Source: Opitutales bacterium
GTDB lineage: Bacteria > Verrucomicrobiota > Verrucomicrobiia > Opitutales > Intestinicryptomonadaceae
NCBI GenBank assembly: GCA_021641325.1
Contig: JAJXPD010000024.1
Coordinates: forward strand, 1-13,467
Length of the DNA stretch: 13,467 nt
Direction: 5' to 3'
Part shown: positions 1 through 7,206 of the stretch, piece after piece
Layout of the letters: each line of letters begins with the position of its first letter
How positions within the stretch are numbered: the stretch's first letter is position 1
Notes under the pieces: model-generated
What the model saw: the letters and a program-made list of their open reading frames with translations, nothing else
The model's database searches: none
Told to the model about the DNA's origin: nothing
Made by a program: the position numbers and the translations under genes

Positions 1-615
1 CCTTACAGGGGCGGAGACAGACGCAATTACAAGGGCGGCAAAAACTTCGGCCCGAGAAGAAACGAAAGAATAAGAGCGCCGAAAATCAGGGTGATTGGAC
101 CCGACGGCGCAATGCTCGGAATCATGTCGCCCTACGACGCGCTCGCGATTGCCCGCCGCGCGGGGCTTGACCTGCTTGAAGTGTCCCCCAACGCCGAACC
201 GCCCGTTTGCCGCATTCTCGACTACGGCAAATACATGTACGAGGAGGCTAAAAAGCAGAAGTCGCACAAGACCGTGGCAGTTAAAGTCAAGGAGATTAAA
301 CTCCGCCCCATGATTGAGCAGAACGACTTCATGACGAAAATCCGCAACGCCGAAAAATTCCTCTTTCAGGGCAACAAGCTCAAAATCACCCTGATGATGA
401 GGGGGCGCGAAATGGAATTTAAAGACAAGGCTTTCGACGCCGTTAAACGCGCCCTCGCGGAACTTTCGCACATGGGGCACCCCGACGCCGAACCCAAACT
501 CATGGGGCGCAACATAAGCGTCTCGATGTCGCCCGTTCCGCAAAAACAGCGCAAACTGAAATATTCGGGCGAAAACGACGAAGTCGCCGAGGACGACTCC
601 GACTCGGAAGAATAG
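1..615 (+). CDS. infC: Translation initiation factor IF-3 (5' end outside the window)
   Basis: IF-3 binds the 30S subunit and controls start-codon and initiator-tRNA selection. The frame is open from base 1, so the true start lies left of the window. The GTG at 91 sits inside the conserved N-terminal domain and is not the start: the residues before it include RRNERIRAPKIRVIGPDG, which matches the usual IF-3 beginning. Then come PNAEPPVCRILDYGKYMYEE (end of the N domain), a lysine-rich linker (KKQKSHKTVAVKVKEIKLRP) and the C domain with KITLMMRGREMEF. The visible part is 204 residues against about 175-180 for a typical whole IF-3. The excess is a Gly/Arg/Lys-rich N-terminal lead and an acidic tail ending DDSDSEE. 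rpmI and rplT, the usual downstream partners, are absent; an amidase gene follows after 3 bp. Identity is certain; only the start is unknown. Confidence 0.96.
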   Translation, partial: PYRGGDRRNYKGGKNFGPRRNERIRAPKIRVIGPDGAMLGIMSPYDALAIARRAGLDLLEVSPNAEPPVCRILDYGKYMYEEAKKQKSHKTVAVKVKEIKLRPMIEQNDFMTKIRNAEKFLFQGNKLKITLMMRGREMEFKDKAFDAVKRALAELSHMGHPDAEPKLMGRNISVSMSPVPQKQRKLKYSGENDEVAEDDSDSEE

Positions 616-618
616 CAA

Positions 619-1602
619 ATGCTCTCACGACGCGGATTTTTTGCGACGCTGTTCGGTATCGCATTCGCAGTTCCGAACGCGCGCGCGTTGTGGGTAAAAA
701 ACGTAGAATATATACCCGTCTCAAAACTGGCGCAGCTCTGCGGAATGCGCTATAAAACGACGGTCGCAAAAAAGTCGCAGACGGTGTTCGGGAAAACGTC
801 GCGCATGACCTTCGAAAAGAATTCCCGCGCGATGGACTTGAACGGAATCACGGTCTGGCTCGGGCACGCGGTTGTCGAAAGCAAGGGCATGCTGTACGTG
901 GCAAAGCGCGACTATTTCAAGTCGATAATCCCGATTCTCTTTCCGCAAAACAACGGCACGCCGCCCAAGCTCTTCCACATTTTCATCGACGCGGGGCACG
1001 GCGGCAAAGACAGGGGCGCGTACAACAAAACCTACAAACTCAGCGAAAAGGCGGTGAACCTCGACATCGCGCTGAGGCTCGGGCGCGAGCTGAAAAAAAA
1101 CGGCTACAAAGTGTCGTACTCGCGCACGCGCGACGAATTTATAGAACTTGCCGACCGCCCCAAAAAGGCAAACGCGCTCCGCGCCGACCTCATGGTAAGC
1201 GTGCACTGCAACGCGGCGTCGCCGTCGATTTCGGGGATTGAGACATTCGCGCTGACGCCGCGCTCAATGCCGTCTACGACAAGCAGGGGCGTGTCGAAGT
1301 CCGACCACGTCGCGTACGGCGGGCACTCGAACGACGAGTGGAACCAGCTTTTGGCGTACTACATTCAGAGGTCGCTGCACTACACAACGCGCTCGCCCGA
1401 CAGGGGCGTGAAACGCGCGCGCTTCGCGGTGCTCAAAAGCCCGAAAATGCCCGCAACGCTCGTCGAATGCGGATTTATATCGAACAACTACGAGTGCAAA
1501 AACATGGCGACCGCCGCATACAGACAGAGAATCGCAACGACAATCGCAAACGCGATTATGAACTACCACGCAACCCTCCGCCGCCTTTCGGCGAAACGCT
1601 GA
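619..1602 (+). CDS. Secreted N-acetylmuramoyl-L-alanine amidase (Amidase_3 family)
   Basis: Zinc amidase that cuts the bond between N-acetylmuramic acid and the stem peptide of peptidoglycan, acting in the periplasm, usually in daughter-cell separation or wall turnover. The 327-residue protein begins with a short signal peptide (MLSRRGFFATLFGIAFAVPN, probable cleavage after ARA at about residue 23). Residues about 25-105 form a beta-rich region that may resemble copper-amine-oxidase-N-like modules. The catalytic domain (about 118-318) shows IDAGHGGKDRGA (Zn ligand His127), the Glu143 ligand in SEKAVNLDIALRL, VSVHCNA (His196) and the catalytic Glu283 in LVECGFISN. No LysM or SPOR wall-binding repeats are visible. 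ATG at 619 lies 3 bp after the infC stop; GGAAG about 8 nt upstream is only a weak ribosome site. It probably shares the infC transcript, which ends at the terminator near 1654-1686. Confidence 0.93.
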   Translation: MLSRRGFFATLFGIAFAVPNARALWVKNVEYIPVSKLAQLCGMRYKTTVAKKSQTVFGKTSRMTFEKNSRAMDLNGITVWLGHAVVESKGMLYVAKRDYFKSIIPILFPQNNGTPPKLFHIFIDAGHGGKDRGAYNKTYKLSEKAVNLDIALRLGRELKKNGYKVSYSRTRDEFIELADRPKKANALRADLMVSVHCNAASPSISGIETFALTPRSMPSTTSRGVSKSDHVAYGGHSNDEWNQLLAYYIQRSLHYTTRSPDRGVKRARFAVLKSPKMPATLVECGFISNNYECKNMATAAYRQRIATTIANAIMNYHATLRRLSAKR

Positions 1603-1653
1603 CGGCGGCGCGGCGCAAAACGGCTTCCGCAATCGCGGACAGACTCCGCAAAA

Positions 1654-1686
1654 AAAACTCCGCTTCCATTTCGGGCGCGGAGTTTT
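1654..1686. terminator. Bidirectional intrinsic terminator between convergent genes
   Basis: A perfect 10-bp inverted repeat, AAAACTCCGC (1654-1663) and GCGGAGTTTT (1677-1686), encloses a 13-nt loop. On the minus strand the stem runs into eight T residues (complement of 1650-1657), a strong terminator for the xylanase gene ending at 1721. On the plus strand it is followed by GCGTTTT, serving the amidase gene ending at 1602. A smaller TCCGC/GCGGA hairpin at 1626-1639 lies just before it. Confidence 0.85.
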
Positions 1687-1720
1687 GCGTTTTCGGAAGT
1701 CGACCTGTTTAAAGAGTCGC

Positions 1721-3163
1721 CTACTCTACCGTGATGTAGGCGTGCTTGCGCACGTTTTTGTTGAGGATCACGGTTTGCTCGTACTTTTTGCCGTTGCGCT
1801 CGAACGACACTTTGTATGTGCCGTAGAAGCAGCGGAAGTGGAATTCGTCGGCGGATTTGTCGAACGAAAGGTCCGTGCGCCACTCCTTGTTTATGAGGCG
1901 GTCGAGAACGTCGTAGGCGGTTTTTTTTGAGAAGTCGCGGCGGATAATGCCGCTGTTGAAAACGTCCTCGCTGCCCGCGGTGCCGTCCACAAAGTGCCAG
2001 TAGGTGATTGCCTCGACTTTCGGGTGCGAAAACCACAGCTTGTAGAAATTCTCGAAGAGGAACGCCTGCTTTTCCTCGCCGACTTTGCCCTCCGCCATGC
2101 ACGGGAAGCTGATTTCGGTGATGTGGATTGGCTTGTTCAGGCGCGAGAACGTGTCGAGCACGTCGAAGAGTTCGTCGGGCGTCCACGATTCGCCCGCCAT
2201 GAGGGCTTCGCGGTCTGCCTTTTTGAAGTAGTGGAGCTGAAGCCCGATTATGTCGAGCTTGCCGCCCCGCGCGAGAATGTCGGAAGTCAGCAGGTAGTCG
2301 GTGGCGTACTCGTGGTAGCGGGCGACGCGCATCCACACGGGCGTGGTGTAGTTCATGATGAACTCGTTGTTGTACGAAAACGCGCGCTCCGCCTCCTTGA
2401 ACGCCTTGAAAACGTGGTCGGTCGGGAAGTAGTTGGGAGTTTTGTAGTGGTCCTGAGTGTCGGACGACTCGTTGGCGACGTCCCAAATGTTGATGTCGCC
2501 ATTGTAGCGTTCGGCGATTTTGTCGATGTAGCGGCACATGTACTTTTCGATAAGCTTGCCCTCGCGCGGGGTCCACTCGGGAAGCCCGAATTTGTTGATG
2601 TACCACGCAAGGGTGTGCCCCTTCATTTTAAGCCCGTTTTTGTTGCAGAACTCGACGATTGCGTCCTGCGAAGGGCGGCGGTAGAGGTGCTCCACTCCCT
2701 GGGCGGAAACGTCCTTCGCGAACTGGTACACGCCGTCCTTCTGCTCGTACGCCTTCCAATAGAACGGAACTGTGGCGAAGTTGAAAAGCTCCAAAAAATG
2801 CTTTTCGTAGAGTCGGTTTTCCTCCTCTGTTTTGAAGCCGCCGAGCAGGAAAATCTGCGCCCCGAAAAGGAAGTCGTGCCGAAGCATTTCTACTTTGAGA
2901 TTGTCCACTTTCACGGGGCGTTTTTTTTGGTCGATAAACGTCAGATAGAAATCTCCCTTGCGGTTGTTTTCGATTCCGAGGGCGATTTTCTCCTGCAAGA
3001 CGGGATCTGCCCAAAGCGATTTGAGCTTGTCGGACAGCGGGGCTTCGCCCTTTTGCGCGGCGTTTGCCTTGCGTTCCCACGGCATTGTTTTTGCGCCGTG
3101 CTGGGCGAAAATCGGCGACGCCGCAAGAGACGCCGCCGCCAACATCAAAATAAGCTTCTTCAT
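1721..3163 (-). CDS. Secreted GH10 endo-1,4-beta-xylanase
   Basis: Retaining glycoside hydrolase family 10 enzyme that cuts internal beta-1,4 links of xylan. The 480-residue product starts with a clear signal peptide (MKKLILMLAAASLAASPIFA, cleavage after about residue 20). The GH10 barrel spans about 90-425: HDFLFGAQIF, VPFYWKAYEQKDGVY, GHTLAWY (His183), the acid/base Glu232 in WDVANES, the nucleophile Glu350 in HITEISFP, and ITYWHFVDG near 386-394. Residues about 430-480 form a beta-rich tail (FHFRCFYGTYKVSFERNGKK) seen in related bacterial GH10 proteins. There is no obvious lipobox, CBM or dockerin. The start is well supported by GGAGGA five bases upstream. The gene stands alone between the hemL terminator and a bidirectional terminator, with no transporter or other xylan genes in view. 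Family certain; exact substrate inferred. Confidence 0.94.
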   Translation of the reverse strand: MKKLILMLAAASLAASPIFAQHGAKTMPWERKANAAQKGEAPLSDKLKSLWADPVLQEKIALGIENNRKGDFYLTFIDQKKRPVKVDNLKVEMLRHDFLFGAQIFLLGGFKTEEENRLYEKHFLELFNFATVPFYWKAYEQKDGVYQFAKDVSAQGVEHLYRRPSQDAIVEFCNKNGLKMKGHTLAWYINKFGLPEWTPREGKLIEKYMCRYIDKIAERYNGDINIWDVANESSDTQDHYKTPNYFPTDHVFKAFKEAERAFSYNNEFIMNYTTPVWMRVARYHEYATDYLLTSDILARGGKLDIIGLQLHYFKKADREALMAGESWTPDELFDVLDTFSRLNKPIHITEISFPCMAEGKVGEEKQAFLFENFYKLWFSHPKVEAITYWHFVDGTAGSEDVFNSGIIRRDFSKKTAYDVLDRLINKEWRTDLSFDKSADEFHFRCFYGTYKVSFERNGKKYEQTVILNKNVRKHAYITVE

Positions 3164-3167
3164 AAGT

Positions 3168-3173
3168 TCCTCC
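3168..3173 (-). promoter_or_regulatory. Canonical Shine-Dalgarno of the xylanase gene
   Basis: On the minus strand the sequence GGAGGA ends about 4-5 bases before the ATG at 3163 (GGAGGAACTTATG). It fixes the start codon. It is the only canonical ribosome-binding site before any of the eleven gene starts inside the window. Confidence 0.85.
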
Positions 3174-3238
3174 GAATGTGTGCAGGTTGTTGTTTTAATT
3201 CGAAAAAATCATTTAGCAAAAAACGCGGTTCTCAACAA

Positions 3239-3269
3239 CAAAAAACGCGCCGGACGGAAGCCCGACGCG
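3239..3269 (-). terminator. Intrinsic terminator of the nadE-hemL unit
   Basis: Read on the minus strand, an 8-bp stem CGCGTCGG / CCGGCGCG (3269-3262 with 3253-3246, one G-U pair) is followed by TTTTTTGTTG. It lies about 20 bases after the hemL stop at 3289 and isolates hemL from the xylanase gene. Confidence 0.8.
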
Positions 3270-3288
3270 CCGAAAAAGCCGCAAAATG

Positions 3289-4563
3289 TCAAAGAAGCGC
3301 AACGGATTTTGAAACGACTTCCGCCGCCCTGTCCAAATCGTCCTGCGTGTGGGCGTCGCTCATAAAGCAGATTTCGAAAGCCGACGGCGCAAAATAGACG
3401 CCGCCGTCGAGACAGCCCTTGAAGAATTTTTTGTACAAGCCCGTGTCGGAACGCCGCGCGACGTCGTAGTTTACGACCTCCTCGGAATTGAAGAAGAACG
3501 AGAAAAGCGACGCCGCCATCGGCGTCCGGATTGCCACGCCCTTCTTTTGCGCCGCCGCGCGAACCGCGTCCACCATGAACTTCGATTTGCGTTCAAGCTC
3601 GGCATAGGGATTGGACTCGCGGATTAGCGTAAGAGCCGCGATTCCCGCCGCCATCGCGAGCGGATTGCCGCTGAGCGTGCCCGCCTGATACACCGGCCCC
3701 AGCGGCGCAATGTATTCCATGATGTCGCGGCGTCCGCAGAACGCGCCGACGGGAAGCCCGCCGCCTATGATTTTTCCGAGGGCGCAGAGGTCGGGCAAAA
3801 CGCCCTCGCGAGCCTGCGCTCCGCCTGCGGCGACGCGGAAGCCGGTAATTACTTCGTCGAAAATCAAAAGGCTTCCGTATTTGTCGCAGACGCTCCGCAG
3901 ATGTTTCAGGAAGCCCGCTTTCGGCGGAATAAGCCCGACGTTCGCGGGGTACGGCTCAACGATAATGCACGCAATTCCTTCGCCGTATTTTGCGAAGCAT
4001 TCGTCTACCGCGTCGGCGTCGTTAAACGGCAGAACAAGGGTGAGCTTTGCGAGGTCGGCGGGAATGCCCGCGGAATCGGGATTGCCGAAAGTAAGCGCGC
4101 CGCTGCCAGCCTTGACAAGCAGGCTGTCGACGTGCCCGTGGTAGCAGCCAGCGAACTTCACAATCTTGTCGCGCTTGGTGAATCCCCGCGCGAGCCTGAT
4201 TGCCGACATCGTTGCCTCCGTGCCCGAATTCGTCATTCTGACCATTTCCGCGCAGGGAATCATCGCGTTGATGAGCTTTGCCATTTGCAGTTCGCCCTCC
4301 GACGGCGTGCCGAACGACGTGCCGTTTTGCAGCGCCTTTTCTATCGCCGCGCGGATAACGGGGTGGTCGTGCCCGAAGAGCGCGGGGCCCCAAGTGCAGA
4401 CGAAATCGACAAGCTCGCGGCCGTCCGCCGTGCGGAGCTTTGCGCCGTGCGCCGACTCCGTGAAAAACGGCTCGCCGCCGACACTGCGGAACGCGCGGAC
4501 TGGCGAATTCACGCCGCCGACAAGATATTTTTTGGATTCTTCGAAAAGTTCTTTCGAGTTCAT
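3289..4563 (-). CDS. hemL: Glutamate-1-semialdehyde 2,1-aminomutase
   Basis: PLP enzyme that converts glutamate-1-semialdehyde into 5-aminolevulinate, the last step of the C5 route to haem. The 424-residue product has the family's usual length. Class III aminotransferase signs in order: ESKKYLVGGVNSPVRAF at the N-terminus, CTWGPALFGHDHP (56-67), the phosphate-binding region NSGTEATMSAIRLARG (112-127), GCYHGH (139-144), IFDEVITGFR (Asp236 faces the PLP ring nitrogen), and the Schiff-base Lys264 in LGKIIGGGLPVGAF. The frame is open up to 4707, but that extension lies over the end of nadE and is a low-complexity Arg/Ser stretch. The ATG at 4563 gives the normal N-terminus. It follows nadE by 7 bp, so the two are probably cotranscribed; only a weak TAGG lies upstream. 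The usual EPVAGNMG motif reads EPYPANVG here, a tolerable variant. Confidence 0.96.
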   Translation of the reverse strand: MNSKELFEESKKYLVGGVNSPVRAFRSVGGEPFFTESAHGAKLRTADGRELVDFVCTWGPALFGHDHPVIRAAIEKALQNGTSFGTPSEGELQMAKLINAMIPCAEMVRMTNSGTEATMSAIRLARGFTKRDKIVKFAGCYHGHVDSLLVKAGSGALTFGNPDSAGIPADLAKLTLVLPFNDADAVDECFAKYGEGIACIIVEPYPANVGLIPPKAGFLKHLRSVCDKYGSLLIFDEVITGFRVAAGGAQAREGVLPDLCALGKIIGGGLPVGAFCGRRDIMEYIAPLGPVYQAGTLSGNPLAMAAGIAALTLIRESNPYAELERKSKFMVDAVRAAAQKKGVAIRTPMAASLFSFFFNSEEVVNYDVARRSDTGLYKKFFKGCLDGGVYFAPSAFEICFMSDAHTQDDLDRAAEVVSKSVALL

Positions 4564-4570
4564 AAAAAGC

Positions 4571-6235
4571 CTACTGAATGCCGCGACGCGACGCCACGGG
4601 GATTTTTCTGTCCGACGCGTACGCGACCGTCGAAACTTTCGGGCCAATCGGGTACTGCGTGCGCTTGTACTCGGCGCGGGCGACCTTGCGGGCGACGTCC
4701 TCGACAACCGCCCTGTCGAAGCCGCGCCCGACGATTTCGGAAACCGACATGTATTCGTCGATGTGCAGGCGCAAAATTGCGTCGAAGAGGTCGTAGGGCG
4801 GCAGGGAGTCCTCGTCTTTCTGGTCGGGGCGAAGCTCCGCCGACGGCGGTTTGTCTATCGTGTTTTGCGGAATGATTTCGCGCCCCGCCTCCCTGTTTAT
4901 GAGGTTCGAAATTCTGTAAACCTCCGTCTTGTAGAGGTCGGAAATCGGGGCGAAGCCGCCGCAGGTGTCGCCGTAGAGGGTGCAGTAGCCGACGGCGCAT
5001 TCGCTCTTGTTGCCAGTAGTCAAAACCAACGCGCCGAATTTATTTGAAATCGCCATCAGCACAAGCCCGCGCGCGCGCGACTGTATGTTTTCCTCGGTGA
5101 CGTCGCGCGGGCGACCCGCAAACAGCGGAGCGAGGGTCGATTCCGTCGCCGCGACGATTTCGGCAATCGAGACGGTGTGGAACTCTATCCCCAAATTTTC
5201 GGCGAGCTTGCGGGCGTCGCCCTTGCTGTGTTCGCTCGAAATTTTCGACGGCATGGAGACGCCGATTACGCGCTCCGCGCCCAGAGCCTCGACCGCCAGA
5301 GCCGCCACAAGCGCGGAGTCTATGCCGCCGCTAAGCCCTATGAGCACGCGCTTTATCGCGCATTTTTCGACGAAGTCGCGCAGAGCCATGACGACCGCCT
5401 TTTTGAGGTCGGCGTCGCCCTTGAAGTCGGCGGAGTCTCCGTCGAAGCCCGCCACTTTTTCGGTATCTATAATGCGGCAGTCCTCCGCGAATTTTTCAAG
5501 GCACTGCGACTTCGGCTCTCCGCGCGAAGCGTCAACATACATGCTCCCGCCCGCGAAAACAATTTCGTCGTTGCCGCCCACAAGGTTGCACCAAAGAAGC
5601 GGAGCGCCGACGAGCTTCGAGACTTCGCAAAGTAGGCCGCCCCTGTGGCGCACGGTGTCGTTGCCGCTCGAAAAGACGCTTGCCGAAATGTTTACGAGCA
5701 TGTCGATTTTTCCGCCCCCCGCAAAATAGTCGAGCGGCTTGGGGAAGTACTCGTAGCGGGCGGCGGTGGGGATTGTCGGGAGAGTCCAGATGTCTTCGCA
5801 AATGGTGATTCCCAAGCGTTTGCCCTTGAATTCCACAACGCAAAAATCCTTGCCCGAATCGAAGTTGCGGGCGTCGTTGAGCGCGCCGTAGTTGGGCAGC
5901 AAATGCTTGTCGCACACGGCGGCGGCCTTTCCGTTTTCGAGCCAGTACGCCGAGTTGCGGTAGCCCACCGAGCCGTCTCCGCACGCGCGGGGGCAGCCCA
6001 CGAGCGCGGGAAGCGGAAGTTTTTTTGCAAGCTCCGCAAGGGTTTTCTGCGCGGCTTCCACGAATTTTCCGTAAAACACGAGGTCCTTTATCGGATACCC
6101 CGAAACCGCCGATTCTGGAAATACCGCGAAGTCCGCGCCGTCGCGGGCGAATTTTTCGCACGCGGTTAAAATCTTTTGCGCGTTGCCTTCGAAATCGCCC
6201 ACGCGGGTGTCTAGCTGCTCTACTCCGATTTTCAT
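4571..6235 (-). CDS. nadE: Glutamine-dependent NAD(+) synthetase
   Basis: Amidates nicotinic acid adenine dinucleotide to NAD using ATP and ammonia released from glutamine. The 554-residue protein has two domains. The N-terminal nitrilase-like glutaminase (about 1-265) has the triad Glu41 (VFPESAVSGYPIKD), Lys110 (CDKHLLPNYG) and Cys146 (GITICEDIW). The C-terminal synthetase (about 275-554) has the ATP P-loop SGGIDSALVAAL (302-313), TTGNKSECAVGYCTLYGDTC (406-425) and KPPSAELRPDQKDEDSLPPY (462-481). This is the long, glutamine-using class; E. coli NadE lacks the glutaminase part. hemL begins 7 bp downstream, and an upstream gene is walled off by a terminator at 6295-6324, so the promoter should lie within about 6236-6283. 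No Shine-Dalgarno is visible before the ATG. Confidence 0.96.
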   Translation of the reverse strand: MKIGVEQLDTRVGDFEGNAQKILTACEKFARDGADFAVFPESAVSGYPIKDLVFYGKFVEAAQKTLAELAKKLPLPALVGCPRACGDGSVGYRNSAYWLENGKAAAVCDKHLLPNYGALNDARNFDSGKDFCVVEFKGKRLGITICEDIWTLPTIPTAARYEYFPKPLDYFAGGGKIDMLVNISASVFSSGNDTVRHRGGLLCEVSKLVGAPLLWCNLVGGNDEIVFAGGSMYVDASRGEPKSQCLEKFAEDCRIIDTEKVAGFDGDSADFKGDADLKKAVVMALRDFVEKCAIKRVLIGLSGGIDSALVAALAVEALGAERVIGVSMPSKISSEHSKGDARKLAENLGIEFHTVSIAEIVAATESTLAPLFAGRPRDVTEENIQSRARGLVLMAISNKFGALVLTTGNKSECAVGYCTLYGDTCGGFAPISDLYKTEVYRISNLINREAGREIIPQNTIDKPPSAELRPDQKDEDSLPPYDLFDAILRLHIDEYMSVSEIVGRGFDRAVVEDVARKVARAEYKRTQYPIGPKVSTVAYASDRKIPVASRRGIQ

Positions 6236-6282
6236 TTTCGTAAAACCGACATTTTTTTTCAGAACGCCGCCTTTGCAAGCTT

Positions 6283-6324
6283 ATAAAAAAGAAAGCGTCG
6301 CGAAGCCCACACGCTCCGCGACGC
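6283..6324 (-). terminator. Intrinsic terminator after the unknown secreted protein gene
   Basis: Perfect 8-bp arms GCGTCGCG (6295-6302) and CGCGACGC (6317-6324), plus an inner AGC/GCT pairing (6304-6306 with 6313-6315) around a 6-nt loop. On the minus strand the stem is followed by TTTCTTTTTT (complement of 6285-6294). It ends transcription of the 6391-7173 gene before nadE. Confidence 0.85.
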
Positions 6325-6341
6325 AAAATGCCGCATTTTGC
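6323..6341. repeat. Short perfect inverted repeat beside the terminator
   Basis: GCAAAATG (6323-6330) and CATTTTGC (6334-6341) are perfect arms around a 3-nt CCG loop. The left arm shares two bases with the outer arm of the 6295-6324 terminator, so on the minus-strand transcript this hairpin would form first, just before the terminator. It may be a stabilising 3'-end hairpin or an operator; no function can be assigned. Confidence 0.5.
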
Positions 6342-6390
6342 GCGGGTTTGTTCCGCGCCCCGCAGGGAAGTCGGACTTCCGCACGCTATG

Positions 6391-7173
6391 CTATTCGTCG
6401 TAGGAGACGCCCGCGGGGAGGTCTTCCGTTACGACTTTGCGCCACTTGCCGCCGACTTTCACGACCACAATGTCGTTGTCTTTGTCGTAGAACATCGCGC
6501 CGTTCTTGGCGTTTTTGAGAGCCTTCTTTTTGAGCATTTTAAGCTCGTACTGGTACATGACTCCCATGCGGGCGTGCTCGCAGTCCCTGTCCGTCTCGAA
6601 TTTTTCGCGGGGGTGGAGTTTTTCCGCCTCGGCTTTCCAGTCTGCCGCGGGCGGCATTTTGTCGAGCAAATCCGCCCTGCCTATATTGTCGAGAACGAAG
6701 AGATTGCGCATATCGACTTCGCCGTAGAAAATAGCCTTGTCGCGCCCGAACATGAACGAGTGGTACGGAACGTCCGAGCCTACCCTGAACCAGTTGTACG
6801 CCGAAAAGCCCTGCCCGTACGCCGCCGCGTAATAGTAAAGCTCCGCGACGGGCAGCCCTTCCTCGACGTGCTTGTTCAAAATCATCGTGATGCGCGAGCG
6901 GTCGTCGCGGGCATACGCCTCGAAAACGTGCAAGCCCCAGCGTTTTTTGAAGTTGTCGTTGCCGCGAACCATAATGGTCGAGTTCGTCATTATCGACGAG
7001 TCGAAGTAAATCGGGACGGGAACTTTCGTCTTGTCGAAGCCGTAGTTGTATGCCTGATTCTTCCAGTTCGCCCAGTCGGCGTCTACGCCCGAAAAGAACT
7101 TGGGAGACGAGTCTCCGCCGAACGCCGAAAATGCTGCTGCGAGCGAAACGAGTATTGCGGGTATTTTTTTCAT
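6391..7173 (-). CDS. Hypothetical secreted protein, unrecognised family
   Basis: I do not recognise this 260-residue protein. It begins with a good signal peptide (MKKIPAILVSLAAAFSAFGG, cleavage about residue 18-20) with no lipobox cysteine, so it should be periplasmic or secreted. The mature part is rich in Tyr, Phe and Trp (ELYYYAAAYGQGFSAYNWFR near 111-130), has one cysteine (198), a charged region at 178-222 and no membrane segment. Residues about 224-247 (NGAMFYDKDNDIVVVKVGGK, then WRKV) resemble the MFYD...N.I.V..G..W repeat tail seen in some pilin-like and fibre proteins. That is a resemblance by eye only. The gene lies 33 bp after the TrmH-type gene with no terminator between, and has its own strong terminator. 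No clear ribosome site. The reading frame is convincing because of the signal peptide and flanking signals; the function is unknown. Confidence 0.8.
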   Translation of the reverse strand: MKKIPAILVSLAAAFSAFGGDSSPKFFSGVDADWANWKNQAYNYGFDKTKVPVPIYFDSSIMTNSTIMVRGNDNFKKRWGLHVFEAYARDDRSRITMILNKHVEEGLPVAELYYYAAAYGQGFSAYNWFRVGSDVPYHSFMFGRDKAIFYGEVDMRNLFVLDNIGRADLLDKMPPAADWKAEAEKLHPREKFETDRDCEHARMGVMYQYELKMLKKKALKNAKNGAMFYDKDNDIVVVKVGGKWRKVVTEDLPAGVSYDE

Positions 7174-7206
7174 AGTGCGATTTTTCTATTTGTTGTTGTC
7201 CTAAAT

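Noticed and set aside
91..615. GTG at 91 as the start of infC
   Set aside because: The frame is open to base 1 and the upstream residues (RRNERIRAPKIRV) are conserved IF-3 sequence, so the start lies outside the window.
1563..2606. 347-codon minus-strand frame overlapping the xylanase in another register
   Set aside because: Composition is Arg/His/Gln-rich with no recognisable domain; the GH10 frame explains the region. No frameshift is needed.
1994..3397. Long plus-strand open frame (467 codons) opposite the xylanase
   Set aside because: It is antisense to a gene with complete GH10 catalytic motifs, has no family motifs, and runs across the xylanase promoter region into hemL. It is a by-product of GC-rich codon use.
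4564..4707. Upstream extension of hemL over the end of nadE
   Set aside because: The added 48 residues are Arg/Ser/Thr-rich and unlike any GSA aminomutase; the ATG at 4563 gives the normal start and length.
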